Part shown: piece by piece, positions 8,028 to 16,185 of the stretch | How positions within the stretch are numbered: position 1 is the first letter of the stretch | How the letters are laid out: the number at the start of each line of letters is the position of its first letter | Assembly (NCBI GenBank): GCA_022571885.1 | Contig: JACZWZ010000010.1 | Coordinates: 1 to 34,835, forward strand | Direction of reading: 5' to 3' | Origin: Acidobacteriota bacterium | Lineage (GTDB): Bacteria; Actinomycetota; Acidimicrobiia; Spongiisociales; UBA11373 | Length of the DNA: 34,835 bases | The notes under the pieces: model-generated | The model's input: only the letters and a program-made list of their open reading frames with translations | Told to the model about the DNA's origin: nothing | Databases searched by the model: none | Position numbers and translations under genes: made by a program

Positions 8028-9823
8028 CGACGACGGAGACTGCGTCCGACATCTCCACCTTTGCCGCGATGAGACGGGCCGCGGCCGAAGCACCCGTAAT
8101 AGTCGACCGGCTTTGGGTGGTATTGCTGCTCAACCTTGGCGGCACTGCGGTCCAGGTACTGATTCCGGTCATCGTCCAGCAGACGCTCGACAGGTACGTG
8201 ATCGGCACCGAGGGTGTCGACGTGGGCGGGGTTGCCTCCGCAGTCGGCCTGGGCGCGATTGTCGTCGTCATTGGTGGCTTCATGACTCGAATGGGTCTGG
8301 TCAGACTCGTGAAACAGGCTTCGACCGGGATCTCAGAGCTGAGAGTGGCGGTGTTCGCACACCTGTTCCGGAGATCGGTGCTCCACGTGGAGACAGAACG
8401 ACGGGGCGCACTCGTCTCCCGCGTCACATCGGACCTCACCACGCTGCAGGAGTTCCTCGAGTGGGGCGGTGTGATGTTCCTCGTCAACGGCACCCAGGTA
8501 GTTGTGTCGCTGGTCGTGATGGCGATCTATGAGTGGCGTCTGGCACTCATCGTCGTTGTGGGTGTGATGATCTACGCGGCAAACCTGTTGTGGTCGCAAC
8601 GGGTGCTCCGCCGGCGCTACGACCGGGTGCGGGAGCGTGTGGCCGACAGCCTGGCCGTCATGGGTGAGGCGATCAACGCACTCCCTGCTGTCCGGGCCCA
8701 CGGTGCGGAGCGAGTCACAATGGACCGGGTCGAGGCGAGTCTCGAGCAGCGGTTCCAGGCCGAGTTCAAGGCGGCTCATTTCGGGAACGTCCTGTTCGCC
8801 ACCTCGGAGCTCTTCTCCGCGGTGCTCACCTCTGTGGTCATCGCGGTCGGTCTGTTGATGGGTCCCCAGCAGGGGGTCACGGTTGGGGTGCTGCTGGCAT
8901 TCCTGTTCCTGGTGAACCTGCTCATCTCTCCGGTACAGATGCTGGTCGAAATACTCGACTTCGCGCAAAGTGCGGCATCGGGGCTTCGCCGCGTGGTCGG
9001 AACTCTCGACGCACCGATCGAGATCCCGGAAGCAGATGATCCGGTCGACCTCCCGTCGGGTTCTCTGGGAGTCGTGTTCGAAGAAGTCGGCTTCAAGTAC
9101 GTCGACGGCCCCGAGGTGCTGTCCGACATTTCGGTGGACGTGGCGGCCGGGTCTCGGGTGGCCATCGTCGGTGCAACCGGATCAGGGAAGACCACGTTCG
9201 CTAAATTGCTGGTGCGGCTCCTCGACCCCAATAGGGGTGTGGTTCGTATCGGTGGAGTCGATCTGCGTGAGGTGGGAAGACGGAGCCTTCGCGCCAGGGT
9301 GGCATTCGTCCCTCAGGAGGGTTTCCTGTTCAGCGGCTCCGTTGCCGACAACATTCGGTACGGGCGTCCCGATGCCGGCGACGAAGAGGTGCTGGCAGCC
9401 TGTCACGAACTCGGACTGGAAGGCTGGCTGAATCGACTTTCCGACGGTATCGACTCACCGGTAGGTGAACGCGGATCGAGCATGTCCGCCGGTGAACGGC
9501 AACTGGTGGCACTGGTACGGGCGTGGATCTCGAGTCCCGATCTCTTGTTGCTCGACGAGGCGACCTCGGCGGTCGATCCCGCCCTAGATGTGCAGTTGCG
9601 CCGGGCCATCGATCGGTTGATCGCCGGGCGGACGTCGGTGACGATCGCGCACCGGCTTGCCACCGCCGAAGCCGCCGACGATGTCCTCGTATTCGATCAG
9701 GGGCGGCTGGTCGAACGCGGATCACACGATCGGCTGGTCGCTGCCGGAGGTGTGTACTCGGGTCTGTACGCCGACTGGAGCGCGGGAACAAGCGTCGGCG
9801 GCGATGCCGCTGCCGGTCCCTAG
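8024..9823 (+). CDS. ABC exporter half-transporter, catalytic subunit
   Basis: This second 599-residue half-transporter has a six-helix membrane domain followed by a complete ATPase core: Walker A GATGSGKT near residue 383, Walker B LLLLDEATSAVD with catalytic Glu near 507, and an intact switch histidine in TIAHRLAT near 541. Its signature is the altered MSAGERQ, as expected for the half that faces the degenerate Walker motifs of the partner. Equal length and a 4-base overlap with the upstream gene indicate a heterodimer of one canonical and one non-canonical ATP site. The stop codon TAG lies inside the first heptamer of array H2. Confidence 0.9.
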   Translation: MTTTETASDISTFAAMRRAAAEAPVIVDRLWVVLLLNLGGTAVQVLIPVIVQQTLDRYVIGTEGVDVGGVASAVGLGAIVVVIGGFMTRMGLVRLVKQASTGISELRVAVFAHLFRRSVLHVETERRGALVSRVTSDLTTLQEFLEWGGVMFLVNGTQVVVSLVVMAIYEWRLALIVVVGVMIYAANLLWSQRVLRRRYDRVRERVADSLAVMGEAINALPAVRAHGAERVTMDRVEASLEQRFQAEFKAAHFGNVLFATSELFSAVLTSVVIAVGLLMGPQQGVTVGVLLAFLFLVNLLISPVQMLVEILDFAQSAASGLRRVVGTLDAPIEIPEADDPVDLPSGSLGVVFEEVGFKYVDGPEVLSDISVDVAAGSRVAIVGATGSGKTTFAKLLVRLLDPNRGVVRIGGVDLREVGRRSLRARVAFVPQEGFLFSGSVADNIRYGRPDAGDEEVLAACHELGLEGWLNRLSDGIDSPVGERGSSMSAGERQLVALVRAWISSPDLLLLDEATSAVDPALDVQLRRAIDRLIAGRTSVTIAHRLATAEAADDVLVFDQGRLVERGSHDRLVAAGGVYSGLYADWSAGTSVGGDAAAGP

Positions 9824-9892
9824 TCCTTAGTGGTTAGTCATTAGGTCAGACTGCGGAGTCCTGAGTCCCATTGGCTACTGGCTACTGGCTAC
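9820..9892. repeat. Heptamer array H2 (between convergent genes)
   Basis: The left arm, 9820-9847, has units CTAGTCC, TTAGTGG and TTAGTCA. The centre repeats GGAGTCC and TGAGTCC. The right arm, 9872-9892, is three exact TGGCTAC units. The array contains the stop codons of both neighbouring convergent genes. Confidence 0.85.
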
Positions 9893-10723
9893 TTCCCCGG
9901 GCTCTGCTCCCAGCGCCACTGCTCCACCGGTGGCGCTCCAATCGCTCCACGAACCTGGATAGAGGATCGGGTCCGGCAGGCCTGCCCGAACCATGGCGAG
10001 GGCGTTGTGGCATGCGGTCACGCCGCTGCCGCAGTAGACAACCGTGTCTCGATCGGCATCGACTCCCAGACGGGCGAATCTCTCCCGCAGCTGCTCGGCG
10101 CCGAGGAAGGTCTCGTCCTCGGCCAAGTTGTCCAGCATCGAGGCGCTCAGCGCAGTCGGGATGTGTCCTGCCACCGGATCGATCGGCTCCTCCTCGCCTC
10201 GGTACCGCGCCGGTTCCCGGGCGTCGAGCAGTGTCACCGCCCCCAAGCGGCTGCTCAGTTCATCCCGATCGAGTTGCCGAGTGGCCGACCGCCGAACGGT
10301 CATCGTTGCCGGGTCGTGAGTCGGCAGGTCGGTCTCGATGGCTTGGCCGGCGGATTGCCAGGCGGCGATGCCACCGTCGAGTACACGGACACCGTCGTGT
10401 CCGATGTCGCGCAACATCCACCAAAGGCGGGCAGCGGTTGCTCCGCCACGGTCGTCGTAGGCGACGATCAGCTGCTCTTGACCGAATCCGATCCCTTCCA
10501 TCGTCGCGGCGAAGGCCTGTCGCGTCGGAAGCGGGTGTCGACCGGGGCCGTTGGAGTCGCTGAGATGCACCTCCAGGTTCACGTATACGGCTTCCGGTAT
10601 GTGGCCGGCGTGATAGGCAAAATGCCCGTGTGTGGGCTGGTCGAGATACCACCGCACGTCGGCGATTCCGATCGGGCCGTCGTAGGCGATCAGCTCATCG
10701 ACGCTGATTATCGGGTCGGTCAT
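9875..10723 (-). CDS. Two-domain sulfurtransferase (thiosulfate / 3-mercaptopyruvate)
   Basis: The 282-residue protein has two rhodanese domains. The N-terminal one is inactive (Asp90-Asp91 where a Cys would stand), and the C-terminal one has the active-site loop YCGSGVTA with Cys231. CGSGVT is typical of 3-mercaptopyruvate and related sulfurtransferases, which pass sulfane sulfur to cyanide or thiols in the cytoplasm. The domain boundary is near residue 145. ATG 10723 was chosen because its ATGA overlaps the stop of the upstream gene; the longer open frame to 11146 is shadow. The C-terminus GEVASSQ and the TAG stop are encoded by array H2, so the last residues may have been altered by the array. 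Confidence 0.88.
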   Translation of the reverse strand: MTDPIISVDELIAYDGPIGIADVRWYLDQPTHGHFAYHAGHIPEAVYVNLEVHLSDSNGPGRHPLPTRQAFAATMEGIGFGQEQLIVAYDDRGGATAARLWWMLRDIGHDGVRVLDGGIAAWQSAGQAIETDLPTHDPATMTVRRSATRQLDRDELSSRLGAVTLLDAREPARYRGEEEPIDPVAGHIPTALSASMLDNLAEDETFLGAEQLRERFARLGVDADRDTVVYCGSGVTACHNALAMVRAGLPDPILYPGSWSDWSATGGAVALGAEPGEVASSQ

Positions 10724-11232
10724 GAGGCGTGGTCGGGGACGAGGGAGCGGGGTGCGGCTGCCTGCTCCCACGGCCGTGCCAGGACGTGCCAGGCGAGCAC
10801 CATTGCATGGACAGGAATCGATAATTGGGTGTGAACGACGAGGCGATTGTACGACCAAGCGGTTCCCGCCAGACTTCCGATCGGTTGGCCCCCGATTCGG
10901 AAGGTCCACCGCCGCGGCAGAGGATCCGAGGTCAGATCGCAAGCGAATCCCACCCCGCTGATCTCCCACCGTCGCCCCCACCACGACTGTCGGTCGATAC
11001 GACCGAGTGTGGCGTCGGCGGTTTTCAGCTCGATCTTGCCCCACCCGTCGGGGATCAGATCGAATTCGGTTCCGTCGGCGAAAACGCCGTGTGAGGTGTG
11101 GTGTGACGGGTCCCGCTGCAGTTCGGCCAGCAGTTCGTCTCCGCAAGACAACGTCCAGCGATTAGAGAACAGGCCGCTGTCGAACCGGCAGTCGCCCACC
11201 ACTACCGGGGGTATCCATCGTCCGGTGCTCAC
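10720..11232 (-). CDS. Conserved-looking hypothetical protein, beta-rich, 170 aa
   Basis: I do not recognise the family. The sequence is rich in beta-forming stretches and tryptophans (LFSNRWTLSCGDELLAEL, WWGRRWEISGVGF, WTFRIGGQPIGSLAGTAW) and ends with a hydrophobic segment (VHAMVLAWHVLA) that could pack on a core or a membrane. The layout recalls tubby/LURP-one-like domains, but that is only an impression. GTG 11232 is supported by a TACGCT box six bases upstream. The stop overlaps the sulfurtransferase start by ATGA, so both are co-translated and may be functionally linked. Confidence 0.7.
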   Translation of the reverse strand: MSTGRWIPPVVVGDCRFDSGLFSNRWTLSCGDELLAELQRDPSHHTSHGVFADGTEFDLIPDGWGKIELKTADATLGRIDRQSWWGRRWEISGVGFACDLTSDPLPRRWTFRIGGQPIGSLAGTAWSYNRLVVHTQLSIPVHAMVLAWHVLARPWEQAAAPRSLVPDHAS

Positions 11233-11238
11233 ACCGGA

Positions 11239-11244
11239 AGCGTA
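11239..11244 (-). promoter_or_regulatory. -10 box TACGCT of the hypothetical/sulfurtransferase operon
   Basis: On the minus strand, TACGCT ends six bases before the GTG at 11232 with no Shine-Dalgarno between, which is the leaderless arrangement seen elsewhere in this window. Confidence 0.5.
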
Positions 11245-11650
11245 CCCAGTGGTCGATGGTACTGATCGTCACCGCATCTCTCCGGCCCTTGGCCGCCCGC
11301 TGTTGCCTTCTCCTCGACGCGCTTTCGACTGCGCCTTCGTCGGGCTGTGCCAGATGGCCGACGGTTACGAGATACGTGGACGCCATTGGACGACAGACCT
11401 CTATTCCGCCCGAGCCGTCGGCAGGTGGAGGACGTACCAGATCGCCCGCTGCGATCGCCGCCATGAGTACCTGGAGAACCGTCGGTGCGATGACTCACCC
11501 GATGGAGTAGGTGAACGTCGCGGTCACGGCGACGACGGCGACGATCTCCGACTGCGGGGGAAGTGGTCATGGTCACTGAGCGAATGTACGGTCGCGTGTT
11601 TTGGACGGGGAATTGGGCGAGTTACCGGTTCCGGCGCCGCGTCCCCGAAC
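11245..11650. other. 406-base stretch without a supported gene
   Basis: All six frames are either short or shadow-like. One minus-strand frame around 11512-11560 reads like a hydrophobic peptide (IVAVVAVTATFTYSIG) ending in TGA, and the frame continues openly after it. This may be decayed coding sequence, but no gene is supported. Confidence 0.4.
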
Positions 11651-11655
11651 TTGCT

Positions 11656-11713
11656 GTTCGCAATTCGCAAGAAAAGGTCGGACTATTGCTTGCGTATTGC
11701 GTGTTGCGTATTT
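11656..11713. repeat. Heptamer array H3 with CGGACTAT core
   Basis: The left part contains GCAATTC and GCAAGAA units, and the right part three units TTGCGTA, TTGCGTG and TTGCGTA at 11690-11710. The central 30 bases (11666-11695) match 16192-16221 of array H6 at 25 positions. The array lies just upstream of the exonuclease promoter. Confidence 0.8.
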
Positions 11714-11742
11714 CTCCCAATACCGCTTCCGCCGTTCCCAGG

Positions 11743-11748
11743 TACCCT
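11743..11748 (+). promoter_or_regulatory. -10 box TACCCT of the exonuclease gene
   Basis: TACCCT ends six bases before ATG 11755. The intervening bases are pyrimidine-rich with no Shine-Dalgarno, supporting a leaderless mRNA. Confidence 0.5.
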
Positions 11749-11754
11749 CCTCCC

Positions 11755-12624
11755 ATGAAACTCCACTTGCTCGATGCGACCTACGAGCTGTTTCGGTCGT
11801 ACTTTGGAGCACCGCCTCGAAAGGCGCCGAATGGTGGAGAGATCGGTGCCGTTCATGGGGTGATGGCGAGCACCCTCAAGCTGCTCGGCGAGAACGACGT
11901 GTCCCATCTGGGTGCCGCCTTCGACAGTGAGATCCGATCCTTTCGCAACGATCTCTACCGCGGCTACAAGAGTGAGGTTGGGGTTCCCGCCGAACTACTG
12001 GCTCAGTTTCCGATCGTCGAGGAGGGCATGGAGGCTATCGGAGTACCGGTGTGGCGGATGGAGGAGTACGAGGCCGACGATGCCCTGGCCACCGCGGCCA
12101 ACCGGTTTGTCGACGAGGTCGAGCAGGTCGTGATCATGAGCCCGGACAAGGACATGGCTCAATGCATCATTGGTAAGAAGATCGTCGGCTTCGACCGTCG
12201 CAAGAGAGCGTTCATCGATGAGGAGGGCGTGTGGGAGAAGTTCGGTGTCGCTCCGGAGTCCATCCCCGACTACCTCGGGCTGGTGGGTGACACCGCAGAC
12301 GGCTTCCCCGGACTCAGAGGTTGGGGCGCCAAATCGGCATCGCTGGTGCTGGCTCGCTACGGCCATATTGAGCAGATTCCGCTCGACGCCGAATTGTGGG
12401 ATGTGGAGGTCAGGGGAGCAGAGCGGCTGGTGGAGACTCTGCGATCAGACCTGTCCGATGTGCTGCTCTTCCGATTCCTCGCAGTTCTCCGCCGGGACGT
12501 TCCCCTGACCGAGACCCTCGGCGACCTCGAATGGAAGGGAGTGCCGCGTGACCGCTTCCTTGCATTCTGCGACCAATACGGGTTCGGAGCGCTGCGGGAA
12601 CGACCGCATCGCTGGGTCGAATGA
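11755..12624 (+). CDS. 5'-3' exonuclease (PolA N-terminal / FEN family)
   Basis: The 289-residue stand-alone flap-endonuclease-like protein begins with the PIN-type core MKLHLLDATYELFRSYF. It keeps acidic metal ligands in EEYEADDALAT and MSPDKDMAQ, and has a helix-hairpin-helix region GLVGDTADGFPGLRGWGAKSA near residues 180-200. Such enzymes remove RNA primers and 5' flaps; many actinobacteria carry one beside the PolA version. The residues after GFPGLRG replace the commoner GVPGIG, a mild divergence. ATG 11755 is preferred over the open extension upstream, which is array sequence. It is transcribed alone. Confidence 0.87.
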   Translation: MKLHLLDATYELFRSYFGAPPRKAPNGGEIGAVHGVMASTLKLLGENDVSHLGAAFDSEIRSFRNDLYRGYKSEVGVPAELLAQFPIVEEGMEAIGVPVWRMEEYEADDALATAANRFVDEVEQVVIMSPDKDMAQCIIGKKIVGFDRRKRAFIDEEGVWEKFGVAPESIPDYLGLVGDTADGFPGLRGWGAKSASLVLARYGHIEQIPLDAELWDVEVRGAERLVETLRSDLSDVLLFRFLAVLRRDVPLTETLGDLEWKGVPRDRFLAFCDQYGFGALRERPHRWVE

Positions 12625-12708
12625 TCTGCGCTCTTTGGATGAGTGAGCGCAAGAGTGTCGCTTGGGCCCGAACCGTGAATAGAGGTCGACGCTAGGGGGC
12701 TGGCTGAC

Positions 12709-12855
12709 TGGGAATCGGTGGCGGCCTGTTGCCGCGACACCGGGCGTTGCGGGGGGAATTTTCCCTCTGCCCGTCTCCCGAATGGTGTTGCTGGAGCTGT
12801 GGTGGCGTCTCAAAGCTATCGGGACTTGATTCGAGAAACCGGGAATCGGGAAGGG
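12709..12855. repeat. Heptamer array H4 (degenerate)
   Basis: Between 12821 and 12855 the sequence divides into 7-base units GATTCGA, GAAACCG, GGAATCG and GGAAGGG. A related GGGAATCGG occurs at 12710-12718. It fills much of the 266-base gap between the exonuclease and the convergent FAD-enzyme gene. This is the weakest of the arrays. Confidence 0.5.
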
Positions 12856-12890
12856 CAACGGCTTCGACGGAGCACCCATCTGGCGTCCCC

Positions 12891-14294
12891 TTACAGCTGC
12901 TTGAGAGCAGCTTTCGCCGCGTGGTAGCCGCACATGCCGTGCACTCCCGAGCCCGGAGGGGTTGAAGCGGAGCAGAGGAAGATCCGCGGGCCGGCTCGAT
13001 AAGGTCTCACCAGTTTCGGGCGGACGAATATGCCCCGCAGAGAGATGGCGCCGCCGGTGATGTCGCCGCCGATAAAGTTGGGATTCTCCGCCTCCAGGTC
13101 GCCCGGTCCTCGGATCGCCATCGACCGGATCTGCGATCCGAAGCCGGGAGCAAACCGCTCGATTTGGGCGACGATGCGTTCGGTCATGTCCTGGTCGGAT
13201 CCGATTGGTACATGGCAGTATGCCCACACGATTCCGGTGCCTTTGGGTGCCCTGGCCCGGTCGGCGACCAATGGTTGGGCGAGGAGCACGAACGGCCGAT
13301 CCGGGTGTTCGCCGGCGACCGTCCGGGCCTCCGCTTCGGCGATCTCCTCGAAGGTGCCTCCTAGGTGGATGGTCCCCGCTGCTCGGAGCAAGCCATTTTC
13401 CCAGGGGATGGGCCCGTCGGTCACTATGTCGAGCTTGAACACGCCGGGGGCCATGGGCCGCTTGCGGTACTTACGCCTGGTACCGGAGGTCATCTGATCG
13501 CCGCCGATCGCGACCGCCGACTGCGGTGACGTGTCGAACAGCACCACCCGGGTGTCGGGCAGATCTCCCATGCGTCGGACCCAGCGACCGGTTTCGATCT
13601 CACCACCAATCGACTCGAGGAATGAGGCCAGTGCCCGCGTCACCGATCCTGAGCCTCCAAGGGCGAACGGCCATCCAACCGCGTGTGCCGCGGCAGCAAG
13701 CAGCAGCGCGACTCCACCGGCCGGAGCGGCATCGAGGGGTGCGATCGAATGTGCGGCTAGTCCGCCGACGACGGCTCGGGCACGCTCGGTCGCAAACCGA
13801 TCCGCTAGGTGGGTGGCGGATCGCAGGCCGTGGCGTGCCAGCCGAAGTCCGGCAAGAGGGTTTCGGGCGGCGTGAAGTGGTGGAGCAGTCGCCAGACGAG
13901 CCGTTCTATCCCAATCGGCGACGAACGGACCGAACAGGTTTCGCCATTGCTTACCGTCATCGCCCAGGTCGGCAGCCGTCTGGTCGAGCGAGCGGTGCAC
14001 CAGTACTGCGTCGCCGCCATCGAGTGGGTGGGCGAATGGGATCGGGGGGTGGGCCCACTCGAGTCCGTGGTCACCGAGCGGTAGCGATGAGAAGAAGGGC
14101 GAACCGATCCCGAGCGGATGCACTGCGCTGCACACGTCGTGCAAGATTCCCGGCTCGGTGAGCTCTTCGGTTCTCGCCCCACCGCCGATGGTCGGTCGAC
14201 CTTCGATCACCTTTACTGTCTTGCCGGCCTGGGCGAGCACGATGGCGGCCGCCAGCCCGTTGGGACCAGAGCCGATGACGACTGCATCAAACAT
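12891..14294 (-). CDS. CrtI/PYROXD2-like FAD-dependent oxidoreductase
   Basis: The 467-residue protein starts with the dinucleotide-binding fold VIGSGPNGLAAAIVLAQAG followed by the GGGARTEELT strand of phytoene-desaturase-like flavoproteins. A large substrate domain lies in the middle, and the C-terminus (GSGVHGMCGYHAAKAAL) is the second FAD contact of the PYROXD2/CrtI group. These enzymes dehydrogenate or isomerise isoprenoid-like or unknown substrates. No carotenoid genes are nearby, so a pigment role is not supported here. ATG 14294 is preceded six bases earlier by a TAGCCT box. The gene is monocistronic as far as can be seen. Confidence 0.85.
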   Translation of the reverse strand: MFDAVVIGSGPNGLAAAIVLAQAGKTVKVIEGRPTIGGGARTEELTEPGILHDVCSAVHPLGIGSPFFSSLPLGDHGLEWAHPPIPFAHPLDGGDAVLVHRSLDQTAADLGDDGKQWRNLFGPFVADWDRTARLATAPPLHAARNPLAGLRLARHGLRSATHLADRFATERARAVVGGLAAHSIAPLDAAPAGGVALLLAAAAHAVGWPFALGGSGSVTRALASFLESIGGEIETGRWVRRMGDLPDTRVVLFDTSPQSAVAIGGDQMTSGTRRKYRKRPMAPGVFKLDIVTDGPIPWENGLLRAAGTIHLGGTFEEIAEAEARTVAGEHPDRPFVLLAQPLVADRARAPKGTGIVWAYCHVPIGSDQDMTERIVAQIERFAPGFGSQIRSMAIRGPGDLEAENPNFIGGDITGGAISLRGIFVRPKLVRPYRAGPRIFLCSASTPPGSGVHGMCGYHAAKAALKQL

Positions 14295-14300
14295 GAGGAA

Positions 14301-14306
14301 AGGCTA
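14301..14306 (-). promoter_or_regulatory. -10 box TAGCCT of the FAD-enzyme gene
   Basis: Minus-strand TAGCCT ends six bases before ATG 14294. The arrangement matches the other leaderless candidates here. Confidence 0.5.
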
Positions 14307-14344
14307 GGAGGACCGGACGCGACGGAGTGCCGGACATGGGAAGA

Positions 14345-14414
14345 GGTTAGGAGTTAGGCGTTAGGAAGCGCCCATTCTACCTAATACCTAACACCTAATC
14401 CCTAACACCTAGAT
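14345..14414. repeat. Heptamer array H5, clean inverted arms
   Basis: The left arm, 14345-14365, is GGTTAGG, AGTTAGG, CGTTAGG. The right arm, 14380-14414, is five units of the CCTAATA/CCTAACA type, the complement of the left. A 14-base unpaired centre (14366-14379) separates them. This is the clearest palindromic case. Confidence 0.9.
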
Positions 14415-14480
14415 CTCAATGAGTCCGACGCTCCGCAGCTCACCTCGGCTGCGGCCGAGGTTCCGCTGTTCGCGTGGTGT

Positions 14481-15056
14481 TTAGGCGCGGTCCAGCGCCT
14501 CCTGGTTTAGTTGGATGATCGAGAACATCGCACCCTGGGGGTCCTGGGCGACCGACACCTTGCCCGCCGGGGTGTCGAACGGCGCCATGATGATGTTGCC
14601 TCCCAGCTCTCCGATCTGCGATGCGCAACCCTCGCAATCATCGACCGCAAAGTAGACGCCCCAGTGGTTGGGGATCGGCCCCATCTCGGCCGTCTTCTCC
14701 ATCATGCCGGCGGCGACGCGCTCACCGACGCTAAAGAACGTGTAGCTCGAGCCGTTCGGCATTTCGTTTGTCTGCGCGCTCCAACCTAGGGCGTCGGAGA
14801 AGAATTTCTGCGTCGACGCAGTGTCATCGGTGATCAGCTCGTTCCACGTAAATGCACCGTGCTCGTTTACGAGCTCGGCCCCTTTGTGATCACCCGCCTG
14901 CCATAGCCCGATGGCTGCTCCGGCCGGATCAGCGATGAAAGCCATGCGTCCAGCCGTCATCACGTCCATCGCCGGCATCACTACCGATCCTCCGGCGTCC
15001 TCGACCTTCGAGATCGTTTCGTCGACGCTGTCGACGTTGATGTAGCTGTTCCACAT
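14481..15056 (-). CDS. VOC-family protein, shortened at the N-terminus
   Basis: The 191-residue product matches the later three quarters of double-domain glyoxalase/VOC proteins: a VMPAMDVMTAGRMAFIADPAG block, AIGLWQ, HKGAELVNEHGAFTWNEL, and a complete second domain ending AQDPQGAMFSIIQ. Usual members have about 260 residues with another 65-70 residues before MWNSYINV. Here the DNA upstream of ATG 15056 is non-coding, yet it carries a TACGCT box eight bases before the start, so the short form may be expressed. Function in this family ranges from glyoxalase to antibiotic binding and cannot be assigned. Confidence 0.8.
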   Translation of the reverse strand: MWNSYINVDSVDETISKVEDAGGSVVMPAMDVMTAGRMAFIADPAGAAIGLWQAGDHKGAELVNEHGAFTWNELITDDTASTQKFFSDALGWSAQTNEMPNGSSYTFFSVGERVAAGMMEKTAEMGPIPNHWGVYFAVDDCEGCASQIGELGGNIIMAPFDTPAGKVSVAQDPQGAMFSIIQLNQEALDRA

Positions 15057-15064
15057 AGGGTCTC

Positions 15065-15070
15065 AGCGTA
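15065..15070 (-). promoter_or_regulatory. -10 box TACGCT of the VOC gene
   Basis: Minus-strand TACGCT ends eight bases before ATG 15056. It supports the short start rather than an upstream lost one. Confidence 0.45.
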
Positions 15071-15162
15071 TCCGAATCTCTGTGACGAAGCGTCGGCTCG
15101 GAGCAACCTGTTGGTGACGAGGCTCTACTCTCGTTCCGAGTTCAAATGACTGGAGCAGCGTG

Positions 15163-16125
15163 ATGAAGTTTGGTGCCTTCGTACCTCAGGGTTGGCGGAT
15201 GGATCTGGTCGGGGTTCCGGCCGACGAACAGTGGCCCACGATCCTGGACGCAGCCAAGAAGATCGAGAGGCTGGGTTTCGACACCGCCTGGGTCTACGAC
15301 CACTTCCACACCGTCCCGGTGCCGACTCAGGAAGCAACCCACGAGTGTTGGAGCCTGATGGCGGCACTCGCCGCCACCACCGACACGATCCGGCTCGGGC
15401 AGATGTGCACCTGCAGCTCCTACCGGCCTCCGTCGTACATGGCCAAGGTCGCCACCACCGTGGACATCATCTCGGGCGGCCGTCTGGAGTTTGCCATCGG
15501 AGCCGGCTGGTACGAGCACGAGTACCTCGCCTACGGGTACGAATTTCCGGGCGCCGGGGTCCGAATTGCCCAACTGGACGAGGCCGTGCAGATCATCAAG
15601 CAGATGTGGACCGAAGACGAGTCGACCTTCGAAGGTGAGCATTTCTCCGTGGAGGGCGCCATCAATCAACCGAAGCCACTGCAGGACCCGCATCCGCCAT
15701 TGTGGATCTCCGGTGGTGGTGAGAAGAAGACGCTTCGCACCGTGGCCAAGTACGCCGACTACTCGAACTTCGGAGGGCCGCCAGACGCATTTGCCGCCAA
15801 GAGCAAGATCCTCGATCAGCACTGTGAGGCAGTAGGGCGCGACCCGAGCGAGATCGGACGGACGCTCCACGTGTTGACCACCGTCGTCCCCGACGAGGCG
15901 TCTTTCCGACCGATCATGGAGCGAGTTGCCGCTCAGTCGGGCCGTGACTTCGACACGTACGTCGCCAGCTCTCAAACGGTCGCAGGCACACCGCAGCAGG
16001 TGATCGAGAAGCTGGGCGCCTTCAAGGAAGCGGGTTGCGTGCACGTGATCAACTACTTCAGTGACGTGGTGTGGGGCGACTCGCTCGAACTGTTCGCCAC
16101 CGAGGTGACGCCGGAGTTGAGGTAG
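15163..16125 (+). CDS. LLM-class F420-dependent oxidoreductase
   Basis: The 320-residue luciferase-like barrel reads MKFGAFVPQGWRMDL, with AWVYDHFHTVP, RLGQMCTCSSYRPPSYMAK, and the hallmark ISGGRLEFAIGAGWYEHEY followed by QLDEAVQIIKQMW. These are typical of actinobacterial F420-dependent (rather than FMN) members. Substrates in this group are varied redox compounds and cannot be named here. ATG 15163 was taken over GTG 15160 because GGAG at 15152-15155 is seven bases ahead. The gene is divergent from the VOC gene with about 105 bases between them. Confidence 0.88.
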   Translation: MKFGAFVPQGWRMDLVGVPADEQWPTILDAAKKIERLGFDTAWVYDHFHTVPVPTQEATHECWSLMAALAATTDTIRLGQMCTCSSYRPPSYMAKVATTVDIISGGRLEFAIGAGWYEHEYLAYGYEFPGAGVRIAQLDEAVQIIKQMWTEDESTFEGEHFSVEGAINQPKPLQDPHPPLWISGGGEKKTLRTVAKYADYSNFGGPPDAFAAKSKILDQHCEAVGRDPSEIGRTLHVLTTVVPDEASFRPIMERVAAQSGRDFDTYVASSQTVAGTPQQVIEKLGAFKEAGCVHVINYFSDVVWGDSLELFATEVTPELR

Positions 16126-16185
16126 TCGGCGGCTGCGCCGCCTCCCGCAGTCGGTTCCTGCGGAACCTCCCGCAATCAGCATGTG

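Noticed and set aside
10724-11146. Longer sulfurtransferase start
   Set aside because: The extension lies in the upstream gene's other frame, and ATG 10723 gives a clean ATGA coupling.
13526-14161. Plus-strand open frame opposite the FAD enzyme
   Set aside because: Arginine-rich shadow of a strongly supported flavoprotein.
14345-14414. Array H5 as an ordinary intrinsic terminator
   Set aside because: There is no T-run after the stem and the period-7 build matches the other arrays, although it might still affect transcript ends.
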